A stretch of 11,513 bases of DNA from Anaerolineaceae bacterium (GTDB lineage: Bacteria > Chloroflexota > Anaerolineae > Anaerolineales > Anaerolineaceae), in contig JAIOTF010000050.1 of the NCBI GenBank assembly GCA_021107195.1, forward strand, positions 1 through 11,513, read 5' to 3'. The notes under the pieces are model-generated. The model was not told the DNA's origin. It saw only the letters and a program-made list of their open reading frames with translations, and did not search any database. Both the position numbers and the translations under genes were made by a program. Positions 1 to 6,100 of this stretch are shown here, in pieces; the stretch's first letter is position 1; each line of letters starts with the position of its first letter.

Positions 1-30
1 GTTAAGGGGGGTCATGCGCTAATCGTTTGG

Positions 31-98
31 AATCCCCCTGGCGCTGGTGGCGCATTCACCGTTTTCAAGGGGGAGAAGGTAAACGGACTGGGTGTAGT
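31..98. repeat. Degenerate hairpin repeat, copy A
   Basis: This stretch holds a GGCGC-tggt-GGCGC-like hairpin (about 40-53), flanked by a CCCCC run (34-38) and a GGGGG run (69-73). It matches, with substitutions, the block at 190-240 in the same orientation. The arms of the second hairpin are degenerate here: the C-rich arm is broken, while the G-rich arm AAGGGGGA survives. Together with the adjacent mazG remnant (99-185) it forms the outer copy of a tandem duplication of about 158 bp. Positions 1-30 hold nothing I can identify. Confidence 0.6.
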
Positions 99-185
99 TT
101 AAGCTTGTTCGTTGTTTCCGTTTGGGGTTAATCCCCTGCGTTTGAACCTGGTCAGTCTGGCGTCCACGGGGTCAAAGCCCTAAGC
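99..185 (-). pseudogene. Remnant of the 3' end of mazG (duplicated)
   Basis: Read on the minus strand, this fragment gives A-stop-GFDPVDARLTRFKRRG followed by LTPNGNNEQA and a TAA at 99-101. The intact gene next door has AQGIDPVDAMLNKFDRKG then FNHNGNNGT, so about 28 codons align without a gap. The remnant carries an in-frame TAG where the intact gene has Gln80, and it is cut off on its 5' side, at about 185, by the next copy of the hairpin repeat. It has no start codon or ribosome binding site and cannot make a MazG protein. It most likely arose by tandem duplication of the mazG end plus repeat, followed by decay. Confidence 0.7.
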
Positions 186-189
186 TTTT

Positions 190-240
190 GCAATCCCCGT
201 GTCGCTGGCGCGACATCCCCCTTTTACAAGGGGGACAAGG
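190..240. repeat. Double-hairpin repeat at the mazG 3' end, copy B
   Basis: Two adjacent perfect hairpins are visible: GTCGC-TGGC-GCGAC at 201-214 and CCCCCTT-TTAC-AAGGGGG at 217-234. The TAA stop codon of mazG (224-226) lies in the loop of the second one, so the repeat reaches into the coding region and supplies the last codons of the protein. The hairpin may also act as a transcript-end structure for the minus-strand cluster, although no clear T-tract follows it. The style resembles dispersed palindromic repeats of Chloroflexota and cyanobacterial genomes; this family assignment is from memory. Confidence 0.65.
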
Positions 241-580
241 TACACGGACGGTGGTGATTTTCATCTGTTCCGTTGTTCCCGTTGTGGTTGAACCCCTTGC
301 GATCAAACTTGTTCAGCATGGCGTCTACGGGGTCAATGCCCTGGGCGTCGGCAAAGACGGTGAGCATCATCAGTACGTCGCCAATCTCATCGGAGATGTC
401 GCGGTTGCGGCCGGGGTTGTTGCGCACCCATTGGGCTTGCTGTTCGACGAAGGCGTCGGCCAGCTCGCCGACTTCGCTGACGAGAAAGAGTAAAGCCTGG
501 CCAGCATCGGGGGCGGTCAGGCCGCGGTGTTCGAAATAGGCGCGGACGGTTTCAGGGATTTTCGGATTGGTGGTTTGCAT
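224..580 (-). CDS. MazG-like nucleotide pyrophosphohydrolase
   Basis: This is a 118-residue protein of the all-alpha NTP pyrophosphohydrolase (MazG/dUTPase-2) superfamily. These enzymes hydrolyse nucleoside triphosphates to monophosphate and pyrophosphate in the cytoplasm, using Mg2+ held by an ExxE...ExxD signature. Both halves are visible: E36-x-x-E39 in SEVGELADA and E65-x-x-D68 in DEIGDVLMML. The length is typical of the single-domain MazG-like group and is shorter than full MazG. The ATG at 580 is preceded by a strong ribosome binding site (GAGGAG, spacing 5). The C-terminal tail (about residues 103-118, rich in N, H and P) does not look like the family, and its last eight residues are encoded by a hairpin repeat. 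The gene is the last of a minus-strand series, 87 nt after the peroxiredoxin gene. The preferred nucleotide (housecleaning of damaged NTPs, or another) cannot be told from sequence. Confidence 0.87.
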   Translation of the reverse strand: MQTTNPKIPETVRAYFEHRGLTAPDAGQALLFLVSEVGELADAFVEQQAQWVRNNPGRNRDISDEIGDVLMMLTVFADAQGIDPVDAMLNKFDRKGFNHNGNNGTDENHHRPCTLSPL

Positions 581-636
581 GCTGCTCCTCTGTGTGCTGC
601 AAGATGGAGCAATTATACATTATCCATGATTGGGTA

Positions 637-656
637 GGGCGATTTGCAAATCGCCC
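637..656. repeat. Perfect 20-bp palindrome between peroxiredoxin and mazG
   Basis: GGGCGATTTGCAAATCGCCC is a perfect 20-bp palindrome, extended by GTA on the left and CTAC on the right with one bulged base. It occupies the 87-nt gap between the peroxiredoxin and mazG genes and, being inside the presumed transcript, would form a stable hairpin. A related element (GGGCGAA-cgcca-TTCGCCC followed by TTACG) lies at 10848-10866, so it is likely a dispersed palindromic repeat rather than a dedicated operator. It could attenuate mazG expression or stabilise the upstream message. Confidence 0.7.
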
Positions 657-667
657 CTACGGTATAC

Positions 668-1156
668 TCACGCTTCGGCAGACTCAGCGTTCGCTTCCAT
701 CTCATCCAGCAAGGCCAACAGCTCCCCATTCTCAGGGATGTCCTGCATGGAGTGGCCGTAATGGATGTAGCGCAGGATGCCGGCCTTGTCGATGATCATT
801 TGGGCGGGCATACGGCCAAGCTTGAAGAGCTTGACTTTTTGGCCGTAAAGCTTGAGTACACTGTGTTGAGGGTCGGGCAGGCCGACGAAAGGCATCTCGT
901 TTTCTACCCAGTATTTCTTGAAGGCTTCCGCTTTTTCGGGGCCGATGGTTATAATTTCGGCATTTTTGGCAGTGAGTTGGTCATAGTCCTGGCGCAACTG
1001 CGCCATGTGCGCCTGGCAGAATGGTCACAGGAAGCTGCGGTTGAGGACCAGAATGATGTGTTTGTTTCCAGTAAAGTCGGAGAGGGATACTGGCTTGTCC
1101 TGGAAATCATCCAGGGTGAAATCGGGGGCTGGCGTTTGGGTTGAAATAACGGACAT
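668..1156 (-). CDS. Peroxiredoxin-like thioredoxin-fold protein, probable selenoprotein (UxxC)
   Basis: This is a 162-residue AhpC/TSA-redoxin family protein if the in-frame TGA at 1025-1027 is read as selenocysteine. The N-terminal part translates as MSVISTQTPAPDFTLDDF with the family's APDFTL signature, then KPVSLSDFTG, ILVLNRSFL, TGA, PFCQAHMAQLRQDY. Relatives carry a motif of the form RGxWCPFCRxHxAQLR here, so the TGA sits exactly on the first cysteine of CPFC (residue 44), giving a UxxC redox motif. Downstream sequence is intact and family-like: ITIGPE, FVGLPDPQHSVLKLYG, LGRMPAQMIIDKAGILRYIHYG and LLALLDEME. The expected role is thiol-dependent reduction of peroxides or disulfides in the cytoplasm. 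The ATG at 1156 has only a weak purine-rich leader. The gene follows the NTF2-like gene by 36 nt. A GU-loop hairpin at 990-1005 is a candidate SECIS. Alternatives are a sequencing error or a nonsense-mutated pseudogene; start at Met51 (1006) would give an inactive fragment. Confidence 0.75.
990..1005 (-). promoter_or_regulatory. Candidate bacterial SECIS hairpin
   Basis: On the message strand, TGGCGC-AGTT-GCGCCA forms a six-base-pair stem with a four-base loop AGUU. The loop begins 25 nt after the TGA at 1025-1027. Known bacterial SECIS elements lie inside the coding region, place the apical loop roughly 16-37 nt after UGA, have a small loop and carry a G at loop position 1 or 2, commonly as GU. 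All of these hold here. The same bases encode the conserved stretch HMAQLRQ, so part of the pairing could be a by-product of codon choice. Confidence 0.55.
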
Positions 1157-1192
1157 ATTGTTTTGTTCTTGTTTGTTTATTAATCGTTTCTT

Positions 1193-1774
1193 TTATTGCA
1201 GACGGATATCCGGTGCGCGGGTAGCAGCAAAAGAGAACTGCATATGATGAAATTGCCAGCGGTCGTTCTGTTTGACAGCGATCGCCGTAAAGCGGAAAGG
1301 CCAAATGCAGGTTTCCCCTTTCAGGATCTCGGCCAGCAGTTCATTGCCCAGCAATAGAATGTCGAGCATTTTTGATTTATCGTCTTCTTCTGACGGCTCT
1401 TCATCAATCACATCTTTGGCAAATTCAAGAAAACCGCGATAGCGATATTCATTGGAGATGACATCTTTCACCTGAGCTGTTGTGGAGAGCCAGGCTACAT
1501 CTTCATGAACAAAGATGTTGGCATGGGCAACATCAAATGTAACATTACCCCAATGTTCCCAATCGGAAGAGATCATCTGGCGAACAGCGTCACGGCCGCG
1601 GCACCATTCGTTTTCTCCGGGTTCAGAGGCAAAGGTGCCGATCACTTCCAGGGATTGATCCTTATCAGAGAACAATTCCATGAATGTATTCAATCTGTTT
1701 TGGTCCCTGGCTGTGTAGCCATCCTGAAATTTTTGCAGCAGGGAACGGACTTCTTCGATTAAGTAGTTCTGCAT
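1193..1774 (-). CDS. NTF2/SnoaL-like fold protein
   Basis: This is a 193-residue protein that looks like the SnoaL-like/DUF4440 branch of the NTF2 superfamily. The N-terminal helix (EEVRSLLQKFQDGYTARDQ) leads to a FMELFSDKDQSLEVIGT segment, a WCRGRDAVRQMISSDWEHW region, strands VAHANIFVHEDVAWLSTTAQV, and a C-terminal WPFRFTAIAVKQNDRWQFHHMQFSFA, the usual ending of this fold. An acidic insertion (about residues 129-142, DEEPSEEDD) and a helix separate the last strands. Members are ligand-binding pockets or small enzymes (isomerases, cyclases, limonene epoxide hydrolase-type); no catalytic set can be identified. The start is fixed by a strong ribosome binding site (GGAGG, spacing about 6) before ATG 1774. 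The reading frame stays open upstream to 2062, but that part reads as an unrelated hydrophobic sequence. It is followed after 36 nt by the peroxiredoxin gene, probably on the same transcript. Confidence 0.8.
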   Translation of the reverse strand: MQNYLIEEVRSLLQKFQDGYTARDQNRLNTFMELFSDKDQSLEVIGTFASEPGENEWCRGRDAVRQMISSDWEHWGNVTFDVAHANIFVHEDVAWLSTTAQVKDVISNEYRYRGFLEFAKDVIDEEPSEEDDKSKMLDILLLGNELLAEILKGETCIWPFRFTAIAVKQNDRWQFHHMQFSFAATRAPDIRLQ

Positions 1775-1905
1775 TTTTCCTCCATGAGGATTGGGTGACA
1801 TCGGACTATTTAATATATCGATGATCTCGCCGGTGATGATGTCATTGAGGGGCAAGGTGGTGGCCAATCCGTTGACAATGAAAACAATGATAAAGGTCAG
1901 AATGT
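1775..1905 (-). other. Open hydrophobic stretch upstream of the NTF2-like gene
   Basis: This segment has no start codon with a ribosome binding site, yet it stays open on the minus strand in frame with the NTF2-like gene and translates to a membrane-helix-like run (NILTFIIVFIVNGLATTL) followed by PLNDIITGEIIDILNSPM. It may be the decayed end of the membrane protein gene encoded at 1906-2303, or a chance open region. The last 15 bases hold the ribosome binding site for the NTF2-like gene. Confidence 0.3.
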
Positions 1906-2148
1906 TCAGTTCTTTACGGTTAACGATGATTGAGCAGGGAGAATTTGTTTCAGGCGATTGCCCGGAAAGAAGCGTCCCCGGTTGCCGCTGTTTTTCTGCA
2001 GGGTGATGAAGGCATACAGGCTGGCCGTGAAAAGGCCAGGCACCATCATCAGGACCATCCAAATGATCGAAATGCAGGAAGGTTTCCCAAAGACGATCCG
2101 CGCCGAGAAGAGGGTGAAGCCAAGATACAGGTCAACCGGAGAAATTAA
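1906..2148 (-). CDS. Hydrophobic reading frame, possibly second half of a frameshifted membrane protein gene
   Basis: Directly after the stop of the 52-residue membrane protein, a reading frame offset by one base continues with SPVDLYLGFTLFSARIVFG, then SIIWMVLMMVPGLFTASLYAFITL (membrane-helix-like), a basic stretch with RGRFFPGNRLKQ, and ends at TGA 1906-1908. The hydrophobic character and lack of a nearby start suggest it belongs with the preceding frame as one four-helix protein broken by a frameshift near the CCCTTTT tract (around 2155-2163). Alternatively a short independent protein could start at ATG 2058 (50 residues), but no convincing ribosome binding site is seen. I do not recognise a family. 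Confidence 0.35.
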   Translation of the reverse strand, partial: LISPVDLYLGFTLFSARIVFGKPSCISIIWMVLMMVPGLFTASLYAFITLQKNSGNRGRFFPGNRLKQILPAQSSLTVKN

Positions 2149-2303
2149 TTGAGTGTGAAAAGGGTGATCAGGAAAACAGTTGCCCAGACGATGCCTATAC
2201 TGACCAGAACGGCTTTGCGCTGTGAGTAGCCTTTGTATTTGACAAGGTAATTGGAGATGGGCAGGCTGACCAGGGTGGCTAAAATAAAAATCCACAAATT
2301 CAT
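2145..2303 (-). CDS. Small two-helix membrane protein, family unknown
   Basis: This is a 52-residue protein beginning MNLWIFILATLVSLPISNYLV, with a short basic loop KYKGYSQRKA, then a second hydrophobic segment VLVSIGIVWATVFLITLFTL ending at TAA. This suggests a helical hairpin in the membrane with the positively charged loop inside. The ATG at 2303 has a good ribosome binding site (GGAAGGA, spacing about 6-8), which supports real translation. It lies 18 nt after the PAP2 gene and is very probably co-transcribed and possibly translationally coupled with it. The following reading frame (1906-2148) may be its lost second half. I do not recognise a family. Confidence 0.6.
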   Translation of the reverse strand: MNLWIFILATLVSLPISNYLVKYKGYSQRKAVLVSIGIVWATVFLITLFTLN

Positions 2304-2321
2304 GACATTTCCTTCCCGCAA

Positions 2322-2897
2322 TCAAAAATTGGCGGTGCAGAAGATAAAAGGAATAAAGGAGAAGAGGTGAAGGATTGGCCCTTGCAGTGCCAGGATGAGG
2401 ATGCCCCACAGGATACCAATCAGCATACCTACGATAACATCTGACAGGTAATGCACGCCCATGGCGATGCGGGCCAGCCCCACCAATGGCGCCCAGATGA
2501 GCAGAGCGACGGCAAACCAGGCTGGTCCCAGGCCAATTGCCATCACAGCCAGATAGGTGACACGGGCAGCATGCCCGGACGGAAAGGAGTGCGGGTCGGT
2601 ACTGCGGTAGATGTCGCCCCATTCTCCTGGCGGGCGGCTGCGGCGGAAAGTGAACTTGAGGGCCAGCACGATTGCGGCAAGGAAAATCAGCCCTATCCCC
2701 ATCAATGCGGCCTTGTTATGCCATTCGCACCCGGCAAAGAGCCAGATCAAACCCAGGATGGGGAGGAGAAGCCAGGAGTCTCCCGAGTGTGCCAGGAAGG
2801 AACCTATCCTGTGCCAGCCCGGCCAGGCGTTCTCACGGAGGCGTACCTGCCCGGACAGGCGGGCGTCGGTTTTGAGGATTTTATGATAAATGGTCAT
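2322..2897 (-). CDS. PAP2-family membrane phosphatase
   Basis: This is a 191-residue integral membrane protein of the type 2 phosphatidic acid phosphatase (PAP2/acid phosphatase) superfamily. The three catalytic motifs are present: KFTFRRSRP (K81, R88, P89), PSGH at residues 106-109 within HSFPSGHAARV, and R143-x5-H149-x3-D153 in ARIAMGVHYLSD. H109 would be the acid/base and H149 the nucleophile that forms a phosphohistidine. About five or six membrane helices surround the motifs, with the active site on the outer face in known members. Substrates of relatives include phosphatidic acid, undecaprenyl pyrophosphate and phosphatidylglycerol phosphate; the sequence does not settle which applies. 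ATG 2897 is chosen for its ribosome binding site (AGGA, spacing about 7) and because the open stretch further upstream to 2981 is AT-rich and not family-like. It is first in the minus-strand cluster and divergent from the large gene at 3174. Confidence 0.88.
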   Translation of the reverse strand: MTIYHKILKTDARLSGQVRLRENAWPGWHRIGSFLAHSGDSWLLLPILGLIWLFAGCEWHNKAALMGIGLIFLAAIVLALKFTFRRSRPPGEWGDIYRSTDPHSFPSGHAARVTYLAVMAIGLGPAWFAVALLIWAPLVGLARIAMGVHYLSDVIVGMLIGILWGILILALQGPILHLFSFIPFIFCTANF

Positions 2898-3033
2898 GTA
2901 TTTTCCTGTTCCCGTGAGTATACCATGAGGGGGGCAAGAGATAATGTATAATGTAAAATTTATAATGCATAATGAAAACAAAACAGGAAGACAGGCGTCA
3001 GGGGCGGATAAAATTCTCCTCTTCCGGCATAAT

Positions 3034-3072
3034 GAAAACGCTCACCAGATTCATTTCGGTGGGTGTTTTTTC
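3034..3072 (+). terminator. Hairpin with T-tract upstream of the large gene (terminator or attenuator-like)
   Basis: GAAAACGCTCACC pairs with GGTGGGTGTTTTTTC (with G-T pairs and a small bulge) across an 11-nt loop, and the T-run lies on the plus strand. It resembles a rho-independent terminator facing the large gene, although no plus-strand gene lies upstream. If transcription of the large gene starts in the AT-rich block near 2945, this hairpin would be in its leader and could attenuate it. If transcription starts near 3130, it would only insulate the gene. Confidence 0.4.
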
Positions 3073-3118
3073 GTTTTACATGAAAAATTGCTAATGCGCG
3101 TTGCACCCCAGAATCTTA

Positions 3119-3124
3119 TATAAT
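3119..3124 (+). promoter_or_regulatory. Candidate -10 box for the alpha-2-macroglobulin gene
   Basis: TATAAT within CTTATATAATC, 50 bp before the start codon, is a perfect -10 hexamer. The best upstream matches to a -35 box (TTGCAC at 3101, TTGCTA at 3088) are at wrong spacing (12 and 25 bp), so the call rests on the -10 alone. Confidence 0.35.
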
Positions 3125-3173
3125 CAGTATGAGTATATAACCAACTTTATTCACTCATGCAGGAGAATTGCAT

Positions 3174-6100
3174 ATGACAGACACAACCGGGAAGCCCATA
3201 AGGGGACGGGAACGCAGAAAGACTTTATTGCTGATTATCAACCTAACTATTATTTTCAGTATGGCCTGTTCAAGCCTGAGCTTGGGAAAACATGTCGAGG
3301 GGAAGGTGCTGGAAGACACCCGGCAAGCGGCAAAAAAAGCCCTTCCGGTTTCCATGCCGCCGCTGTTGGCCGAGGTTTCTCCAGCGCCGCAAGCAGAAAT
3401 TCCTTTGCAGCCGCGCCTGGTGTTTACCTTTAATCAGGCTATGGACCCGGCTTCCGTGGAAGCAGGGTTCCGCATCAGCCCCGATGTGGGCGGACAGTTC
3501 TCCTGGCCGGATGAGGCAACGATGGTTTATACCACCACGCGTCCGCTGCCGCCGAATGCCGAGATTGACTTGATGTTTCTGAACGGGATCAAGGCTGCCA
3601 ATGGTCTTGCATTGCAGGCGCCGCCGGAGATCTCGTACCACACGGCAGCCGCGCTGTGCACGGTGGATGTACTGCCGCGGCCTGACAGCCGCGATGTGGA
3701 TCCGGAATCAGCGGTGGTGGTGACCTTTGACCAGCCGGTTGTGCCGTTGACGGATGACGCAGCCCAGTTGCCGGCGGCTTTCAGCATGCAGCCTGTTGCT
3801 GCCGGACACGCTGAGTGGTTGAATACCAGCACATTTATCTTTTATCCTGATCCGCCGCTGACGGGCGGTGTTAAATACAGGGTAAACATTAATACAAGCC
3901 TGACCAGTGCGGCTGGCGCAGTGCTTTCCAGCGATCAAGACCAGATGACCGGATGGTCCTTCACTACGGCTTCGCCGCGTTTGTTTTCGATTGATCCGAG
4001 CGAAGAGGATGGCAATATTGATCTGGATCAACAGTTCAGGTTGGTCTTCAATCAGCGCATGGACCCGGAAAATGTGCAGAAAAACCTGCTTCTTCAGGAC
4101 AGGCTGGGGAATGATGTGGCCGGCGTTTTCGCGTGGGAAGAGGACAACACGGTGTTAACATTCAGCCCAAACCAGGTCTTGTCCCGTGATACAGGTTATA
4201 AGCTGATCCTGCGCGGGCAGGCGCTCTCGGCTGGCGGCACCCGCCTGGGGGAGAGTGTGGTCAAGGATTACAGAACGGTATCTATTCTGGATGTAGCATC
4301 CACTGTCCCGACGGAAGACGAGTACCTCGAAGGCTATTTCGGTTATAACACCCTGCAATTGAGGATGACTGCCCCGCTTGACCCGTATCAAAATCTGGAA
4401 GACCTGGTGCAGATCTCCCCCTCAATTTCGGGTCTGAATATTAACTTGAGTGAAGACCTGCGCCGCATCTATTTTTCCGGTTATTTTGAGCCGAACCAGA
4501 ACTATACGGTAATCGTGTCTGCCGATTTGAAAGATCGCTGGGGCAAACCCGCGGCTGAAGAGCGTCAACTGCCTTTCCACACCGCGCCTGCCCCGTCCGG
4601 TTTTTATATCCCGCTGCTACAAGCTGGCGAAGATACGCTTTTCCTGACGCCGGATGAGACCAGCTTCACTGCCCAGGCGACCAATGTGGACGAAGTGGAT
4701 TTCCAATCGGCCCGGCTCTCATTGGAAACTTTCTTTACCCTAAGCCGCGAAGTGTACATCAATTGGGAGAAAGTATCCATTCCAGACCTTGCTTCGTGGC
4801 GCATGGAATTGGACTTGCCTGCCGACCGCAGCACTGTGATTGAATTTCCTTTGACCCCGGATCAAAAGGCATTGGAAACCGGGGTGTATTACTATGATTT
4901 ACATTCTCCCGAAGTTGAAAAGAAATATTCACAACCACACCCGTTCCTGGCTGTAGTCAGTCCTCTTAACCTGACGCTCAAACGCAGCCCGAATGAGGTG
5001 TTCCTGTGGGCAGTAGATTTGCGCAGCGATACACCAGTGGCAGAGAAACAGGTCGTTTTCTATGATGAATATCTGAATCCACTTGGACAGGCTGAAACGG
5101 ATGAAGATGGCATGTGTCAGATAGCGCTGCCGGACGAATTGGGGATCTATGATCCTGTGTTTGCAGTGATGGGCGAGCCCGGCGATGCTGGTTTCGGCCT
5201 TGCTACCGATTCCTGGACGTTCCAGACCAGCGGGTGGTATTTCGGGATTCGCAACTGGCTGCGGGAAGACCGTCTTTTCACTTACCTGTACACCGACCGG
5301 CCGATTTACCGCCCGGGACAAACGGTTCATTTCCGGTTGGTGATGCGCGATCAGGCAGGGGCCGGGTATGCTCCTCCGCCCAGCGGACCGGTAACTGTCA
5401 AGATGGAAGGCGAGTATTCAGACGCTATTGACGGCCGGGTGGAGGTCGGGACTGTTAATTTGTTATTATCCTCATACGGTACTGCCTCTGGTGAGATGAC
5501 CCTGCCTGAAGATACTGCGCCAGGATATTACACAATCTCAGTTGATGATGACAGAAATGCTTCGTTGACTTTTCAGGTGGCCGCGTATCGCAAGCCGGAA
5601 GTGGATTTGCAGGCGGCGTTTGTCAAGGATGGCTGGCAGATCGGGGAAGACATGCAGGCCAGCGTGCAGGCCGATTACTTCTTTGGCGCGCCAGCGGGGG
5701 ATGTGCAGGTGCAGTGGGCGCTTTACAGCAGAAGCGCTTCGTTTACCCTGCCTTCCGGATACCGCACAGGCAGCTATGTTATCAGGTGGTTGACGCCAAG
5801 TGATGAGATGTATTATTACGATCCTGAGCTGGGAGAGCAGATTGCCAGCGGGATACAAAAAACAGCGGCGGATGGCTCACTGGAGATCAGCTTGACCAGC
5901 CAGGAAATTCTGAAGCAAGTTGACCCGGAGAATATGCAGATCCTGACGCTGGAAGCGAGTGTGCAGGACGAAAATGAAATGCCGGTCAGTGCCCGCGCCA
6001 CAGCCAACCTGCATCCGGCTTCATTCTATATCGGGATACGTTCAGAAGCCTGGGTGGGCCGGGCCGGGATTGAATCCGGGTTCCGCGTTCAAACCACAGA

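Larger units (their letters stand above)
2898..3173. other. Divergent intergenic region with AT-rich promoter-like sequence
   Basis: This 276-bp spacer separates the divergent PAP2 and alpha-2-macroglobulin genes. At 2941-2974 it carries an AT-rich cluster with repeated ATAATG units, which could hold -10 elements for either direction. The 13-mer GCATAATGAAAAC occurs twice, exactly 60 bp apart (2967-2979 and 3027-3039). A hairpin follows at 3034-3072, then TATAAT at 3119-3124, and a ribosome binding site AGGAG at 3161-3165 for the ATG at 3174. No well-placed -35 box stands out for the 3119 element. Confidence 0.5.

Noticed and set aside
1..240. CRISPR array or tandem repeat array
   Set aside because: Only two diverged copies of one unit, containing a coding remnant, with no short regular repeats and spacers.
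1025..1027. TGA read as tryptophan or glycine by a reassigned genetic code
   Set aside because: Other genes here, and the end of this same gene, use TGA as stop, and the 1989-codon gene has no in-frame TGA.
1775..2062. Long N-terminal extension of the NTF2-like protein
   Set aside because: GGAGG sits directly before ATG 1774, and the upstream translation is hydrophobic and overlaps other frames.
2898..2981. N-terminal extension of the PAP2 protein to an ATG at 2981
   Set aside because: The extension is AT-rich promoter-like DNA and encodes nothing family-like, while ATG 2897 has a ribosome binding site.
3168..3173. TTG start six bases upstream for the macroglobulin
   Set aside because: It lies only 2 nt after AGGAG; ATG 3174 has the proper spacing.
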